A DNA stretch of 64,000 bases from Gallaecimonas sp. GXIMD4217 (GTDB taxonomy: Bacteria > Pseudomonadota > Gammaproteobacteria > Enterobacterales > Gallaecimonadaceae), in assembly GCF_038087665.1 (NCBI RefSeq), contig NZ_CP149925.1:2356870-2420869 (forward strand), read 5' to 3'. Below, piece by piece: positions 36,121 through 45,000 of the stretch. Within the stretch, counting starts at the first letter, position 1. Each line of letters begins with the position of its first letter. The position numbers were made by a program, and so were the translations under genes. The notes under the pieces were generated by a model. It was given only the letters and a program-made list of their open reading frames with translations. It was not told where the DNA came from and made no database searches.

Positions 36121-36645
36121 TTAATGACAAGCTTCTTTTAGCCAGGTCAGCCACTGCAAAGCGGCTTGGTTATCAAAGCCTTGGGAGTGCGGATTCATAA
36201 AACCATGGCGATGGCCGGTACGCAGCTGCGTCAGGTATTCCTTGCCGGCCAGGCCGCAAATGAGCCCGTCCAGCTCGAAGTGATCCTCCGCGTGGGGCCA
36301 GATCAGGGTGGTGTCGCAGCGGGGTGTCAGTTCGGTGAAATGGCGACACTGGCCGCCATAGAAACCGATGGCCCTGGCCGCCCTGCCCTCGGCGGCCAGC
36401 ACCCAGGCGATGGCGGCGCCCACCGAGAAGCCCAGCAGCCCGAAGTCGTGCTCAGCCGCCAGCCTTTCCTTGACCAGGGCCAGGTAGCGCTCCCAGCCGC
36501 CCCAGGCCTGGAAGTGGCCATGGACGTCACCGTCGTCACCCTGCTGCCCCTCGTAGGGGGCGATCAGGGTCATGCCCAGCTCGCCGGCCGCCTGCCTGGC
36601 GGCGTCGGTGGCGCCATAGATATCGCAAAGCCAATACCAGTTCAT
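36121..36645 (-). CDS. Dienelactone-hydrolase-like alpha/beta hydrolase
   Basis: A 174-residue, compact alpha/beta hydrolase. The nucleophile elbow is FGLLGFSVGAAIAWVLA (Ser in G-F-S-V-G), a candidate acid lies in WPHAEDHFEL and the His is RTGHRHGFMNP, in the order typical of dienelactone hydrolases, though the N-terminal part is shorter than usual. The unusual start MNWYWLCDIYGATDAAR aligns with the D-I-[FY]-G strand of the family. No aromatic-degradation genes lie nearby, so the physiological ester is unknown. Confidence 0.75.
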   Translation of the reverse strand: MNWYWLCDIYGATDAARQAAGELGMTLIAPYEGQQGDDGDVHGHFQAWGGWERYLALVKERLAAEHDFGLLGFSVGAAIAWVLAAEGRAARAIGFYGGQCRHFTELTPRCDTTLIWPHAEDHFELDGLICGLAGKEYLTQLRTGHRHGFMNPHSQGFDNQAALQWLTWLKEACH

Positions 36646-36659
36646 GTTGTCTCCTTACG

Positions 36660-36684
36660 AAAAAGGCGCCCGCAGGCGCCTTTG
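36660..36684 (-). terminator. Terminator of the guaBA operon
   Basis: Minus-strand hairpin of GGCGCC arms extended by A/T pairs, with a CGCA/TGCG loop and a T run, 15 bases after the guaA stop. Confidence 0.88.
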
Positions 36685-36698
36685 TTCATGACCGAATC

Positions 36699-38276
36699 TT
36701 ATTCCCACTCGATGGTGGCCGGCGGCTTGCCGGAGATGTCGTAGACGACCCGGCTGATGCCGTCGATCTCGTTGATGATGCGGCTGGACACCTTGCCCAG
36801 CAGATCGTACGGCAGGTGGGCCCAGTGGGCGGTCATGAAGTCGATGGTTTCCACGGCGCGCAGGGATACCACCCAGTCGTACTTGCGGCCGTCGCCCATG
36901 ACGCCCACGGAGCGCACCGGCAGGAACACCGCGAATGCCTGGCTGACCTTGTGGTAGAGGTCGGCCTTGTGCAGCTCTTCGATGAAGATGGCGTCGGCGC
37001 GGCGCAGCAGATCGCAGTATTCCTTCTTCACCTCGCCCAGCACCCGCACGCCCAGGCCGGGACCCGGGAAGGGGTGGCGGTAGAGCATGTCGTAGGGCAG
37101 GCCCAGCTCCAGGCCGATCTTGCGGACCTCGTCCTTGAACAGCTCGCGCAGCGGCTCCACCAGGCCCATCTTCATGTCTTCCGGCAGGCCGCCGACATTG
37201 TGGTGGGACTTGATCACATGGGCCTTGCCGGTCTTGGAGGCGGCGGACTCGATGACGTCGGGGTAGATGGTGCCCTGGGCCAGCCACTTGGCGTTCTTGA
37301 GCTTCTTGGACTCCTCGTCGAAGACCTCCACGAAGACCCGGCCTATGGTCTTGCGCTTGGCTTCCGGCTCGTCGATGCCTTCCAGGGCACTCAGGAAGCG
37401 CTCCTCGGCGTCGACACGAACGATGTTGAGGCCGAAGTGGTCGCCGAACATGTCCATGACCTGATCGGCCTCGTTGAGGCGCAGCAGGCCGTTGTCCACG
37501 AACACGCAGGTCAGGCGGTCGCCAATGGCGCGGTGCACCAGCATGGCCACCACTGAGGAGTCCACGCCGCCACTGAGGCCCAGGATCACCTCGTCGTCGC
37601 CGACCTGCTCCTTGATGCGGGCCACGGCGTCTTCGATGATGGCACCCGAGGTCCACAGAGCCTCACAGCCGCAGATGTCCAGCACGAAGTGCTCCAGCAT
37701 GCGCTTGCCCTGGCGGGTGTGGGTGACCTCGGGGTGGAACTGCACGCCATAGAAGCGCTTTTCCTCGTTGGCCATGATGGCGAAGGGGCAGTTGTCGGTC
37801 TTGGCGACGGTGACGAAGCCCTCGGGGATGGCGCTGACCTTGTCGCCGTGGCTCATCCACACGTCCAACAGGGCGTTGCCGTTGGCGCCGATGTGGTCCT
37901 CGATGTTCTTGGTCAGGGCGCTTTCGACCAGCACTTCGATCTGGGCGTAGCCGAACTCGCGCTCGTTGGCGCCTTCCACCTTGCCGCCCAGCTGGGCCGC
38001 CATGGTCTGCATGCCGTAGCACACGCCCAGCACCGGCACGCCGGCTTCGAAGACGTAGTCGGGGGCGCGGGGGCTTTCCTCGGCGTGGACGGACTCGGGA
38101 CCGCCGGAGAGGATGATGCCGTCGGGGTTGAATTCGCGGATGTCTTCTTCGGAGACGTCCCAGGCCCAGAGTTCACAGTAAACGCCGATCTCACGGATGC
38201 GACGGGCCACCAGCTGGGTGTATTGGGAACCGAAGTCCAGGATCAGGATGCGGCTGGAATGAATGTTCTTGCTCAT
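36699..38276 (-). CDS. guaA: GMP synthase (glutamine-hydrolysing)
   Basis: A 525-residue enzyme converting XMP to GMP. The N-terminal class I glutaminase has Cys in [12 protein letters not shown] and His/Glu in [11 protein letters not shown]. The ATP pyrophosphatase domain carries the P-loop-like [15 protein letters not shown]. The C-terminal dimerisation domain ends PPATIEWE. Length and layout match E. coli GuaA exactly. It follows guaB after 53 bases that contain a terminator-like hairpin, which may adjust the guaB:guaA ratio. Confidence 0.97.
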   Translation of the reverse strand: MSKNIHSSRILILDFGSQYTQLVARRIREIGVYCELWAWDVSEEDIREFNPDGIILSGGPESVHAEESPRAPDYVFEAGVPVLGVCYGMQTMAAQLGGKVEGANEREFGYAQIEVLVESALTKNIEDHIGANGNALLDVWMSHGDKVSAIPEGFVTVAKTDNCPFAIMANEEKRFYGVQFHPEVTHTRQGKRMLEHFVLDICGCEALWTSGAIIEDAVARIKEQVGDDEVILGLSGGVDSSVVAMLVHRAIGDRLTCVFVDNGLLRLNEADQVMDMFGDHFGLNIVRVDAEERFLSALEGIDEPEAKRKTIGRVFVEVFDEESKKLKNAKWLAQGTIYPDVIESAASKTGKAHVIKSHHNVGGLPEDMKMGLVEPLRELFKDEVRKIGLELGLPYDMLYRHPFPGPGLGVRVLGEVKKEYCDLLRRADAIFIEELHKADLYHKVSQAFAVFLPVRSVGVMGDGRKYDWVVSLRAVETIDFMTAHWAHLPYDLLGKVSSRIINEIDGISRVVYDISGKPPATIEWE

Positions 38277-38299
38277 GTTCCACTCGTTGAAAGAGGTTG

Positions 38300-38323
38300 A
38301 AAAAACGCCGGCTCGTGCCGGCG
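38300..38323 (-). terminator. Terminator-like hairpin between guaB and guaA
   Basis: Minus strand: CGCCGGC, ACGA, GCCGGCG, then six T. It is a fully formed intrinsic-terminator shape inside the operon, nine bases after the guaB stop. Confidence 0.7.
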
Positions 38324-38329
38324 CCAGAC

Positions 38330-39793
38330 TTAACCCATACGGTAGTTGGGGGCTTCCTTGGTGATGGTCACGTCGTGGACGTGGGACTCACCCATGCCGG
38401 CCGCGGTCACCTTGACGAACTGGGCCTTGGTGCGCATGTCCTCTATGGTGGGGTTGCCGGTCAGGCCCATGGAGGAGCGCAGGCCGCCCATCTGCTGGTG
38501 GATGATTTCCTTGACCTTGCCCTTGTAGGGCACGCGGCCTTCGATGCCCTCGGGCACCAGCTTGTCGGCGGCGTTGTCGGACTGGAAGTAGCGGTCGGAA
38601 GAGCCCTTGGACATGGCGCCCAAAGAGCCCATGCCGCGGTAGGACTTGAAGGCACGGCCCTGGTAGAGCTCGATCTCACCCGGGGACTCGTCGGTACCGG
38701 CCAGCATGGAGCCGACCATGACGCAGCTGGCGCCGGCGGCGATGGCCTTGCAGATGTCGCCACTGAAGCGGATGCCGCCGTCGGCGATGACCGGCACGTC
38801 CAGATCCTGCAGGGCTTCGACGGCGTCGGAGATGGCGGTGATCTGCGGCACGCCCACACCGGTGACGATACGGGTGGTGCAGATGGAGCCGGGGCCTATG
38901 CCGACCTTGACGGCGTCCACGCCCGCTTCCACCAGGGCCACGGCGCCGGGGCCGGTGGCCACGTTACCGCCGATGATCTGCAGTTCCGGGTAGGCGGCGC
39001 GGGTATCGCGGATACGCTGCAACACCCCTTCGGAATGGCCGTGGGAGGAGTCGATCAAGAGCACGTCGACGCCGGCGGCGACCAGGGCGGCGACCCGCTC
39101 TTCGTTGCCGACGCCGGCACCCACGGCGGCACCCACCCGCAGGCGGCCGTTCTCGTCCTTGCAGGCGTTGGGCTTGCGCTCGGCCTTCTTGAAGTCCTTG
39201 ACGGTGATCATGCCGGCCAGGTGGAACTCATCGTTGACCACCAGCACCTTCTCGATGCGGTGCTGGGACATCAGCTTCTGCACCTCTTCCCGGGGCGTAC
39301 CCACCTTGGCGGTGATCAGGCGCTCCTTGGGGGTCATCACTTCGCTGACCTTGCGGCTGAGATCGGTCACGAAGCGCACGTCACGGCCGGTGATGATGCC
39401 CACCAGCTCGCCGGCCTCGGTGACCACGGGGTAACCGGCGAAACCGTTTACCTCGGTCATCCTTACAACATCCTGGATGCTGTTGTCGGGGGAGACGGTG
39501 ACGGGCTCGGTGACCATGCCGGAGACGAAGCGCTTGACCTTGCGCACTTCCTCGGCCTGCTGCTCAACGCTCATGTTCTTGTGGATGAAACCGATGCCGC
39601 CTTCCTGGGCCAGGGCGATGGCCAGGTTGGCTTCGGTGACGGTATCCATGGCGGCGGACACCAGGGGAATGTTCAGGGAAATCTTGCGGGTCAGACGGGT
39701 ACGCAGATCCGCGGTGTTGGGCAGAACTTGGGAATGTGCGGGGACGAGCAGGACGTCGTCGAACGTCAGCGCTTCTTTGATGACTCTCAGCAT
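38330..39793 (-). CDS. guaB: Inosine-5'-monophosphate dehydrogenase
   Basis: A 487-residue NAD-dependent enzyme that makes XMP, the rate-limiting step to GMP. A TIM-barrel ([19 protein letters not shown] at the start) is interrupted by a pair of CBS domains (about 93-205). The catalytic loop is [15 protein letters not shown] with the active-site Cys, and the flap contains SSDRYFQ. It is the first gene of guaBA; the start ATG 39793 is preceded by the promoter at 39854-39882. Confidence 0.97.
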   Translation of the reverse strand: MLRVIKEALTFDDVLLVPAHSQVLPNTADLRTRLTRKISLNIPLVSAAMDTVTEANLAIALAQEGGIGFIHKNMSVEQQAEEVRKVKRFVSGMVTEPVTVSPDNSIQDVVRMTEVNGFAGYPVVTEAGELVGIITGRDVRFVTDLSRKVSEVMTPKERLITAKVGTPREEVQKLMSQHRIEKVLVVNDEFHLAGMITVKDFKKAERKPNACKDENGRLRVGAAVGAGVGNEERVAALVAAGVDVLLIDSSHGHSEGVLQRIRDTRAAYPELQIIGGNVATGPGAVALVEAGVDAVKVGIGPGSICTTRIVTGVGVPQITAISDAVEALQDLDVPVIADGGIRFSGDICKAIAAGASCVMVGSMLAGTDESPGEIELYQGRAFKSYRGMGSLGAMSKGSSDRYFQSDNAADKLVPEGIEGRVPYKGKVKEIIHQQMGGLRSSMGLTGNPTIEDMRTKAQFVKVTAAGMGESHVHDVTITKEAPNYRMG

Positions 39794-39853
39794 TGCAACA
39801 GCCTCACCGGATGGGGGTGGATGATGTCACCTTGGTATAGGTGTTGCCGCGGC

Positions 39854-39882
39854 ATTCTAACGCCGAGTCTGCAAGCCGGCAA
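39854..39882 (-). promoter_or_regulatory. Probable guaBA promoter
   Basis: Minus strand: TTGCCG (39882-39877), exactly 17 bases, TAGAAT (39859-39854), about 60 bases upstream of the guaB ATG. Matches are 4/6 and 5/6 to sigma70 consensus. Confidence 0.55.
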
Positions 39883-40051
39883 CCGCTTTTTGGATTTATC
39901 GGCAAAAACACCCTTATTGAACGGCATGACCTAAGCAGGGTAGGCCCGCGTTCAACGATGCCTGCAACAGGGAAATCGCCCAGCAGATGGCCGCTGCCCT
40001 GGACCAGGCAAACTGGTACCATGGGCGCAGTTCCAATCCAGGGATGTGCCC

Positions 40052-41383
40052 GTGCGCCAGATCTACAATGTGACCCAGCTTAACACCGCCATTCGCCGCC
40101 TGATCGAAACCGATATGGGCCAGGTATGGCTGTCGGGGGAGCTCAGCAACTTCAAGGCCTACCCGTCCGGGCACTGGTATTTCTCGCTACGGGACGACAA
40201 GTCCCAGGTCAACTGCGCCATGTTCCGCGGCAAGAACGCCGGCGTTACCTTCAGGCCCAGGGACGGCCAGCAGCTGCTGGTGCGGGCGCGGCCCACCGTC
40301 TACGAACCCAGGGGCAGCTACCAGCTGGTGGTGGAGTTCATGGAGCCGGCCGGCGACGGCCTGCTCAAGCAGCAGTTCGAAGCCCTGAAGATGAAGCTGG
40401 CCGCCGAGGGCCTGTTCAGCGACGCCAGCAAGCGCCCCCTGCCTCCCCACCCGAAACGGGTGGGGGTGATCACCTCCCCCAGGGGCGCCGCCTTCCACGA
40501 CATCCTCAACGTGCTCAAACGCCGGGCGCCCTTCTTGGAGGTGATCCTCTACCCGGCCCAGGTCCAGGGTGACGGCGCCGCCCCCCAGCTGGTGCAGCAA
40601 CTGCAAAGCGCGGCCGAGCGGGACGAAGTGGATGTGCTGATCCTGGGCCGGGGCGGCGGCTCCCTGGAGGATCTGTGGTGCTTCAACGACGAGGCCCTGG
40701 CCAGGGCCATTTATGACAGCCCCATCCCCGTGGTCAGCGCCGTGGGCCACGAGACGGACGTGACCATCAGCGACTTCGTGGCCGACCTGCGGGCCCCCAC
40801 CCCCTCAGCCGCCGCCGAGCTGGTATCGGCCCGGGCCGCGTCCGTGGGCGAACGCCTGGCAGAGCTGGGTGGCCGCCTGGGCCCGGCCTTCGAAAGGCTG
40901 AACAGGGCCAGGCTGCTAAGCCTTGGCGCCCTGGCCCACCGCCTGGGCCAACAGCACCCGGGCCGCCGCCTGGAGCGGGACGGCCAGCGCCTGGACGAGC
41001 TGCAGGGCCGACTGACTCGCCTGCTGCAACAGCGGCTGGACAGGGCCGGCAACCGCCGCCAGGAGCTGGCCCGCCGCCTGGACCGGCAGCACCCCAGGCA
41101 GCTGCTGGCCCAGGGCCACGAGCGGCTGGTATTGCTGGAGGAAAGGCTGGCGCACGGCCTGGCCCGGCGCCGGGAGCACTGGCAGCACCGGCTGGCGCTG
41201 GCCGCCGGCAAGCTCAACACCGTCAGCCCCCTGGCCACCCTGGCCCGGGGCTATGCCATAGCCCAGGACGAGAAGGGCCAGGTGGTGGATTCGGTCAACC
41301 GGGTTCAACCGGGCGAGCGGCTCCAGATCCGGGTCCAGGACGGCCAGATCCTGACCCGGGTGGAAGAGCCCACTACCGACTGA
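40052..41383 (+). CDS. xseA: Exodeoxyribonuclease VII large subunit
   Basis: A 443-residue subunit of the single-strand-specific exonuclease VII. The N-terminal OB-fold reads QVWLSGELSNFKAYPSGHWYFSLRDD. The central catalytic region includes RVGVITSPRGAAFHDILNVLKRR, VLILGRGGGSLEDLWCFNDE and VVSAVGHETDVTISDFVADLRAPTPSAAAE, all family signatures. A long Arg/Leu-rich coiled coil (about 270-390) precedes the C-terminal strand. GTG 40052 is favoured over GTG 40046 because AGGG at 40040-40043 fits it better. Divergent from guaBA, as in many relatives. Confidence 0.94.
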   Translation: MRQIYNVTQLNTAIRRLIETDMGQVWLSGELSNFKAYPSGHWYFSLRDDKSQVNCAMFRGKNAGVTFRPRDGQQLLVRARPTVYEPRGSYQLVVEFMEPAGDGLLKQQFEALKMKLAAEGLFSDASKRPLPPHPKRVGVITSPRGAAFHDILNVLKRRAPFLEVILYPAQVQGDGAAPQLVQQLQSAAERDEVDVLILGRGGGSLEDLWCFNDEALARAIYDSPIPVVSAVGHETDVTISDFVADLRAPTPSAAAELVSARAASVGERLAELGGRLGPAFERLNRARLLSLGALAHRLGQQHPGRRLERDGQRLDELQGRLTRLLQQRLDRAGNRRQELARRLDRQHPRQLLAQGHERLVLLEERLAHGLARRREHWQHRLALAAGKLNTVSPLATLARGYAIAQDEKGQVVDSVNRVQPGERLQIRVQDGQILTRVEEPTTD

Positions 41384-41384
41384 C

Positions 41385-42008
41385 TCAGTAATACCACTTC
41401 AGGGCCAGGTAGCCGTTGTCCACCGGCTCGTCCGGCAGCTCGAAGCGCTGCCAGCCGGCGCTCAGGTGCCAGTGGCTGCTGAGCCTCAGGGTCAGGCCCA
41501 GGCCGTAGTAGGGGTCGACATCCTCGTCGTCCCTTTTCAGGCCTGACACGCCGTCGCTGTCCCTGTCCGCCTGCCAGGCCCAGGCGCCACCCTGCACCCT
41601 CAACCACAGCCGGTCCGCCAGCGGCCATTGATAGGCCAGCCCCAGGTTGATGCCCTGGGCCGACATGGGGCCGATGGCGGCGATGGCCGCCTGGCTGGCC
41701 TGGGGAGCCTGGGCCCGGCCACGCACCTCGAGGTGGTAATCCCCCAGATCCTGGTAACCCAGCTCGGCCTGCCAGCCGTTGCCGAAGTGGTATTCCAGAT
41801 CCAGGCCCCAGCTCCAGTCATGGTTGTCCCAACCGAGGTTTTCCACTTCGATGCCGGCGGCCTCGGCCTGGCTGCGCCACTGGCCGGGCTGGCTTTCCAC
41901 CCGGCTGTAACCGCCCTGCAGGCCCAGCACCCAGTCGGCCCTGGCCCCCAGGCTGACCAGTGCCAGCAGCAGCAGGCCCTTGCGCCGCCACAGGGCCAGC
42001 AGCGCCAT
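41385..42008 (-). other. Possible nested gene: OmpA-like outer-membrane barrel protein
   Basis: The last 208 codons of the giant frame could stand alone. ATG 42008 opens MALLALWRRKGLLLLALVSL, a good signal peptide with cleavage after ARA, and the rest (VLGLQGGYSRVES, WSWGLDLEYHFGNGWQAELGY, GLGLTLRLSSHWHLSAGWQRF) is a complete small beta-barrel with an aromatic C-terminus. No ribosome binding site is visible before the ATG, so either it is fused or it is expressed by reinitiation. Confidence 0.4.
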
Positions 42009-45000
42009 GGGCAGCAGCGCCAGCCAGCCAAGGCTGCCGCCGCCCTTGTTGCTGACCTCCAGCTCCTGCCAGGCATCCACCTGAACCAGCAGGGTGCCCG
42101 TGGCCTCGGCGCCGAAGGCGTCACTCAGCCGGTAGCTGACCCTGTCCTGGCCCTCGAAACCGGCCCGGGGCACGTAGCGCAGCCTGTTGTCGGTGGTGAT
42201 GCTGGCCGTGCCATGCTGGGCCTGGGCCGATACCAGGCTCAGGGCATGGCCGTCCGGGTCGCTGTCATTGGCCAGCACGTCGACGACGATGGCGGTGCGA
42301 TCGTCTGTGCCGACGCTGTCGCTGCTGGCGACGGGGGCGTTGTTGAACAGGGCGCTGAGCAGCACCTTGGCAGTGGCGGTGCCGCCCTGGCCATCCGAAA
42401 TCACGTAGCTCACTTCGTCGTCTCCCAGGTAGCCCTCTGGAGGCCGGTAGGACAGCAGGCCGTCGGCGGTGATGGCCGCCTGGCCCAGCTGCGCCTGCAC
42501 CGACAGCAGCGTCAGGGCATCGCCGTCCGGATCGCTGTCGTTGGCCAGCACGTCCAGCACCAGCGCCTGATCCATGGCCAGCTCGGCCTGGTCGTCCACG
42601 GCCTGGGGGGCGCCGTTGCCGTTGCTGGCCACGGCCAGGCCACCGGGATCGCTGATGCTGTGGTTGGCCAGGCCGTCATCGTCATTGGGGCCGCCGTCGG
42701 TCAGGGTCAGCTGCAGGCACCAGGCGCCGGCCACCAGTCCCGGCTGCCAGAGGTCACTGCCCGGCGGCGGGCAGTAGCCGGGCTCGCCCATGGCGCTGTG
42801 CAGCTGGTTGTCGGCATCCTCGACAAAGTCGTACCAGCCGCTGGCGGCGCTGTACTTGCGGTAGCTGGCCCCGGCCGGCATGGCCTGGCGCAGCGGCAGT
42901 ACCAGGCGGTACTGCTGGCCCTTGCTGGGCAGGCCCTGGGCAATGAAGTCGAAGGTACCGGACGGGAAGGCCATGCCCTCGTCCGCCGGCAGGGGATCCT
43001 CTTCATCCACCCAGAGGCCGTTGTGAAGGCCGCCCAGGGCCAGCTCGCCGACCCGGATGCAGATCCCGGGCTCGCCCTCGCCGAGATAGAGGTCCTGTAC
43101 CTGGGCCAGCTCCGGCTGCAGGTTGCAGTCGTCGATGGCGTCCTCATAGTTGGCCAGGCCGTCGCCGTCGTCATCGCCATAGCCTTCCAGGTTGTCCGGC
43201 AGCAGATCGCCATCGCTGTCGTCCTGGCCCAGTGGCGCCAGGGTATCGACAATCCGGAAGCCCAGGCTCTGGCTGGTGCTTTCCGCCGGGGAGCCGTCAT
43301 CGCTGGCGGTGACCCTGATCTGGTAGCGCCCCGGCGCCAGCTGTACGGGATCGAAGGTGAAGGTGGCCGGCTCGCCGTCCAGGTCGATAAGCTCAGGGTA
43401 GCCGTGCAACCACTGGTATTGGTGGCTGTCGCCGGCATTGGCGTCGGAAACGGTGGCGGCCAACACCACCTGGCCGCCGTCCCTGGCCAGCACGGCACGG
43501 CTTTCCCCCTGCTGGCTGGCCCCAAGGGCCAGGCCGGGCGGCAGGTTGCGCTCCACTATGGTGATGGCATGGCTGGCCTTGCGGCCGCCGTTGACCGACT
43601 CGTCCAGGCTCAGCTCCAGGGTCTCGTCGCCCTCGTCGACGCCGTCCTGGAGCAGGACGACCTCCAGCCAGGCACTGCGGCCCTGGCTTATCACCAGTTC
43701 GCTGGGCAGGCTCTGGTAGTCGCTGCCCGCGCTGGCGCTGCCGGCCACCGAGAAAGGCACAGTGACCGGGTAGTCCGGGGCATCGCCGTTCAGGGACACC
43801 CCTACCCTCACCACATTGCCCTCGGCGGCGAACTGGTCCTTGTGGAAGTTCACCAGGGGGTGGACCTTGACGGCCTGGCTGGCGGTGGCCCTGTTGCCGG
43901 CGCCATCCTCGGTCTGCCAGTAGACCAGGTGGCTGCCGGGCCGGAACAGGGGGTGGCCACGCACCAGCCTGACCGGCAGCGGGTTGCCGTCCTTGTCGAA
44001 GGCCTTGGCCACACCCAGCTCGACCCGGGTAAAGAGGCCCGTGGCCATGGCCTCCACGTCGGCGGGCACCTCCAGGGTCGGCCTGGTGTCATCGTCGGAG
44101 GCGCCTATGGTCAGGGCCACCTTGCCCTCATCGGTTTCCCCCGCCGCGTCGGCGATCAGGTAGCCCAGCTCAAGCTGGCCGGTAAAGCCGGACTCCAGCT
44201 GCAGCCGGAGCTGCCCCTGCTCCACCGCCACCTGGCCCAGGCTGGCATTGGCCTGGAGTATGGACAGGGGCTCTTCGTCCACGTCGACATCGTTGGCCAG
44301 CACATCCAGCAGGTAGCTGCCGTCGGCGCTGTAGGCCGGCGCCAGCTCGTCATCATGGGCCACGGGGGCGTCGTTGACCGGGGTCACCATTACCGCCACC
44401 GTCAGCGGCTCGGACTGGCCCTGGCCGTCCTCGCCACGGACCACGAAGCTGTCGCTGCCGTGGAAGTTATCATCCGGCACATAGCGCCACTGGGCGCCCG
44501 AGCTGTCCAGGCTGCCATGATTGGGCGCGGTGACCACCACCAGGGTCACGGCATCACCGTCGTCGTCGTCGCTGTCTATCTGGAAGGCGACCTCGCTGTC
44601 CTCCTCCGTCTCCAGGCTGAGGTCGGCCAGCACAGGCACGTCGTTGCTGTTGACCACCTCGATGGCAAAGGCGGCCAGGCTGGCGCTGGCGCCGGCGCTG
44701 TCGGTAACCGTGATGACGATGTCCGGGTAGCTGCCCACGTCGTCGTTGACCGGGGTGCCGGACAGGGTGCCGGTCTGGTCATCGAAGCTGGCCCAGGCCG
44801 GCTTGTTGCTGATGGCGAAGCTGTGGCTGTCACCGTCGTCGGGGTCGGTGACGGTGGGGGTGAAGCCGTAGGGGCTGTCCTCGTCCACCGAGCTGGCCGG
44901 GCTGCCGGAAATGACCGGTGTGGTGTTGTACTGCTTGAGCACGGTGTCGGTGACGGTGGCGCCGGCATTATCCAGGGCGTCGCTCAGCACCAGGCTCAGG

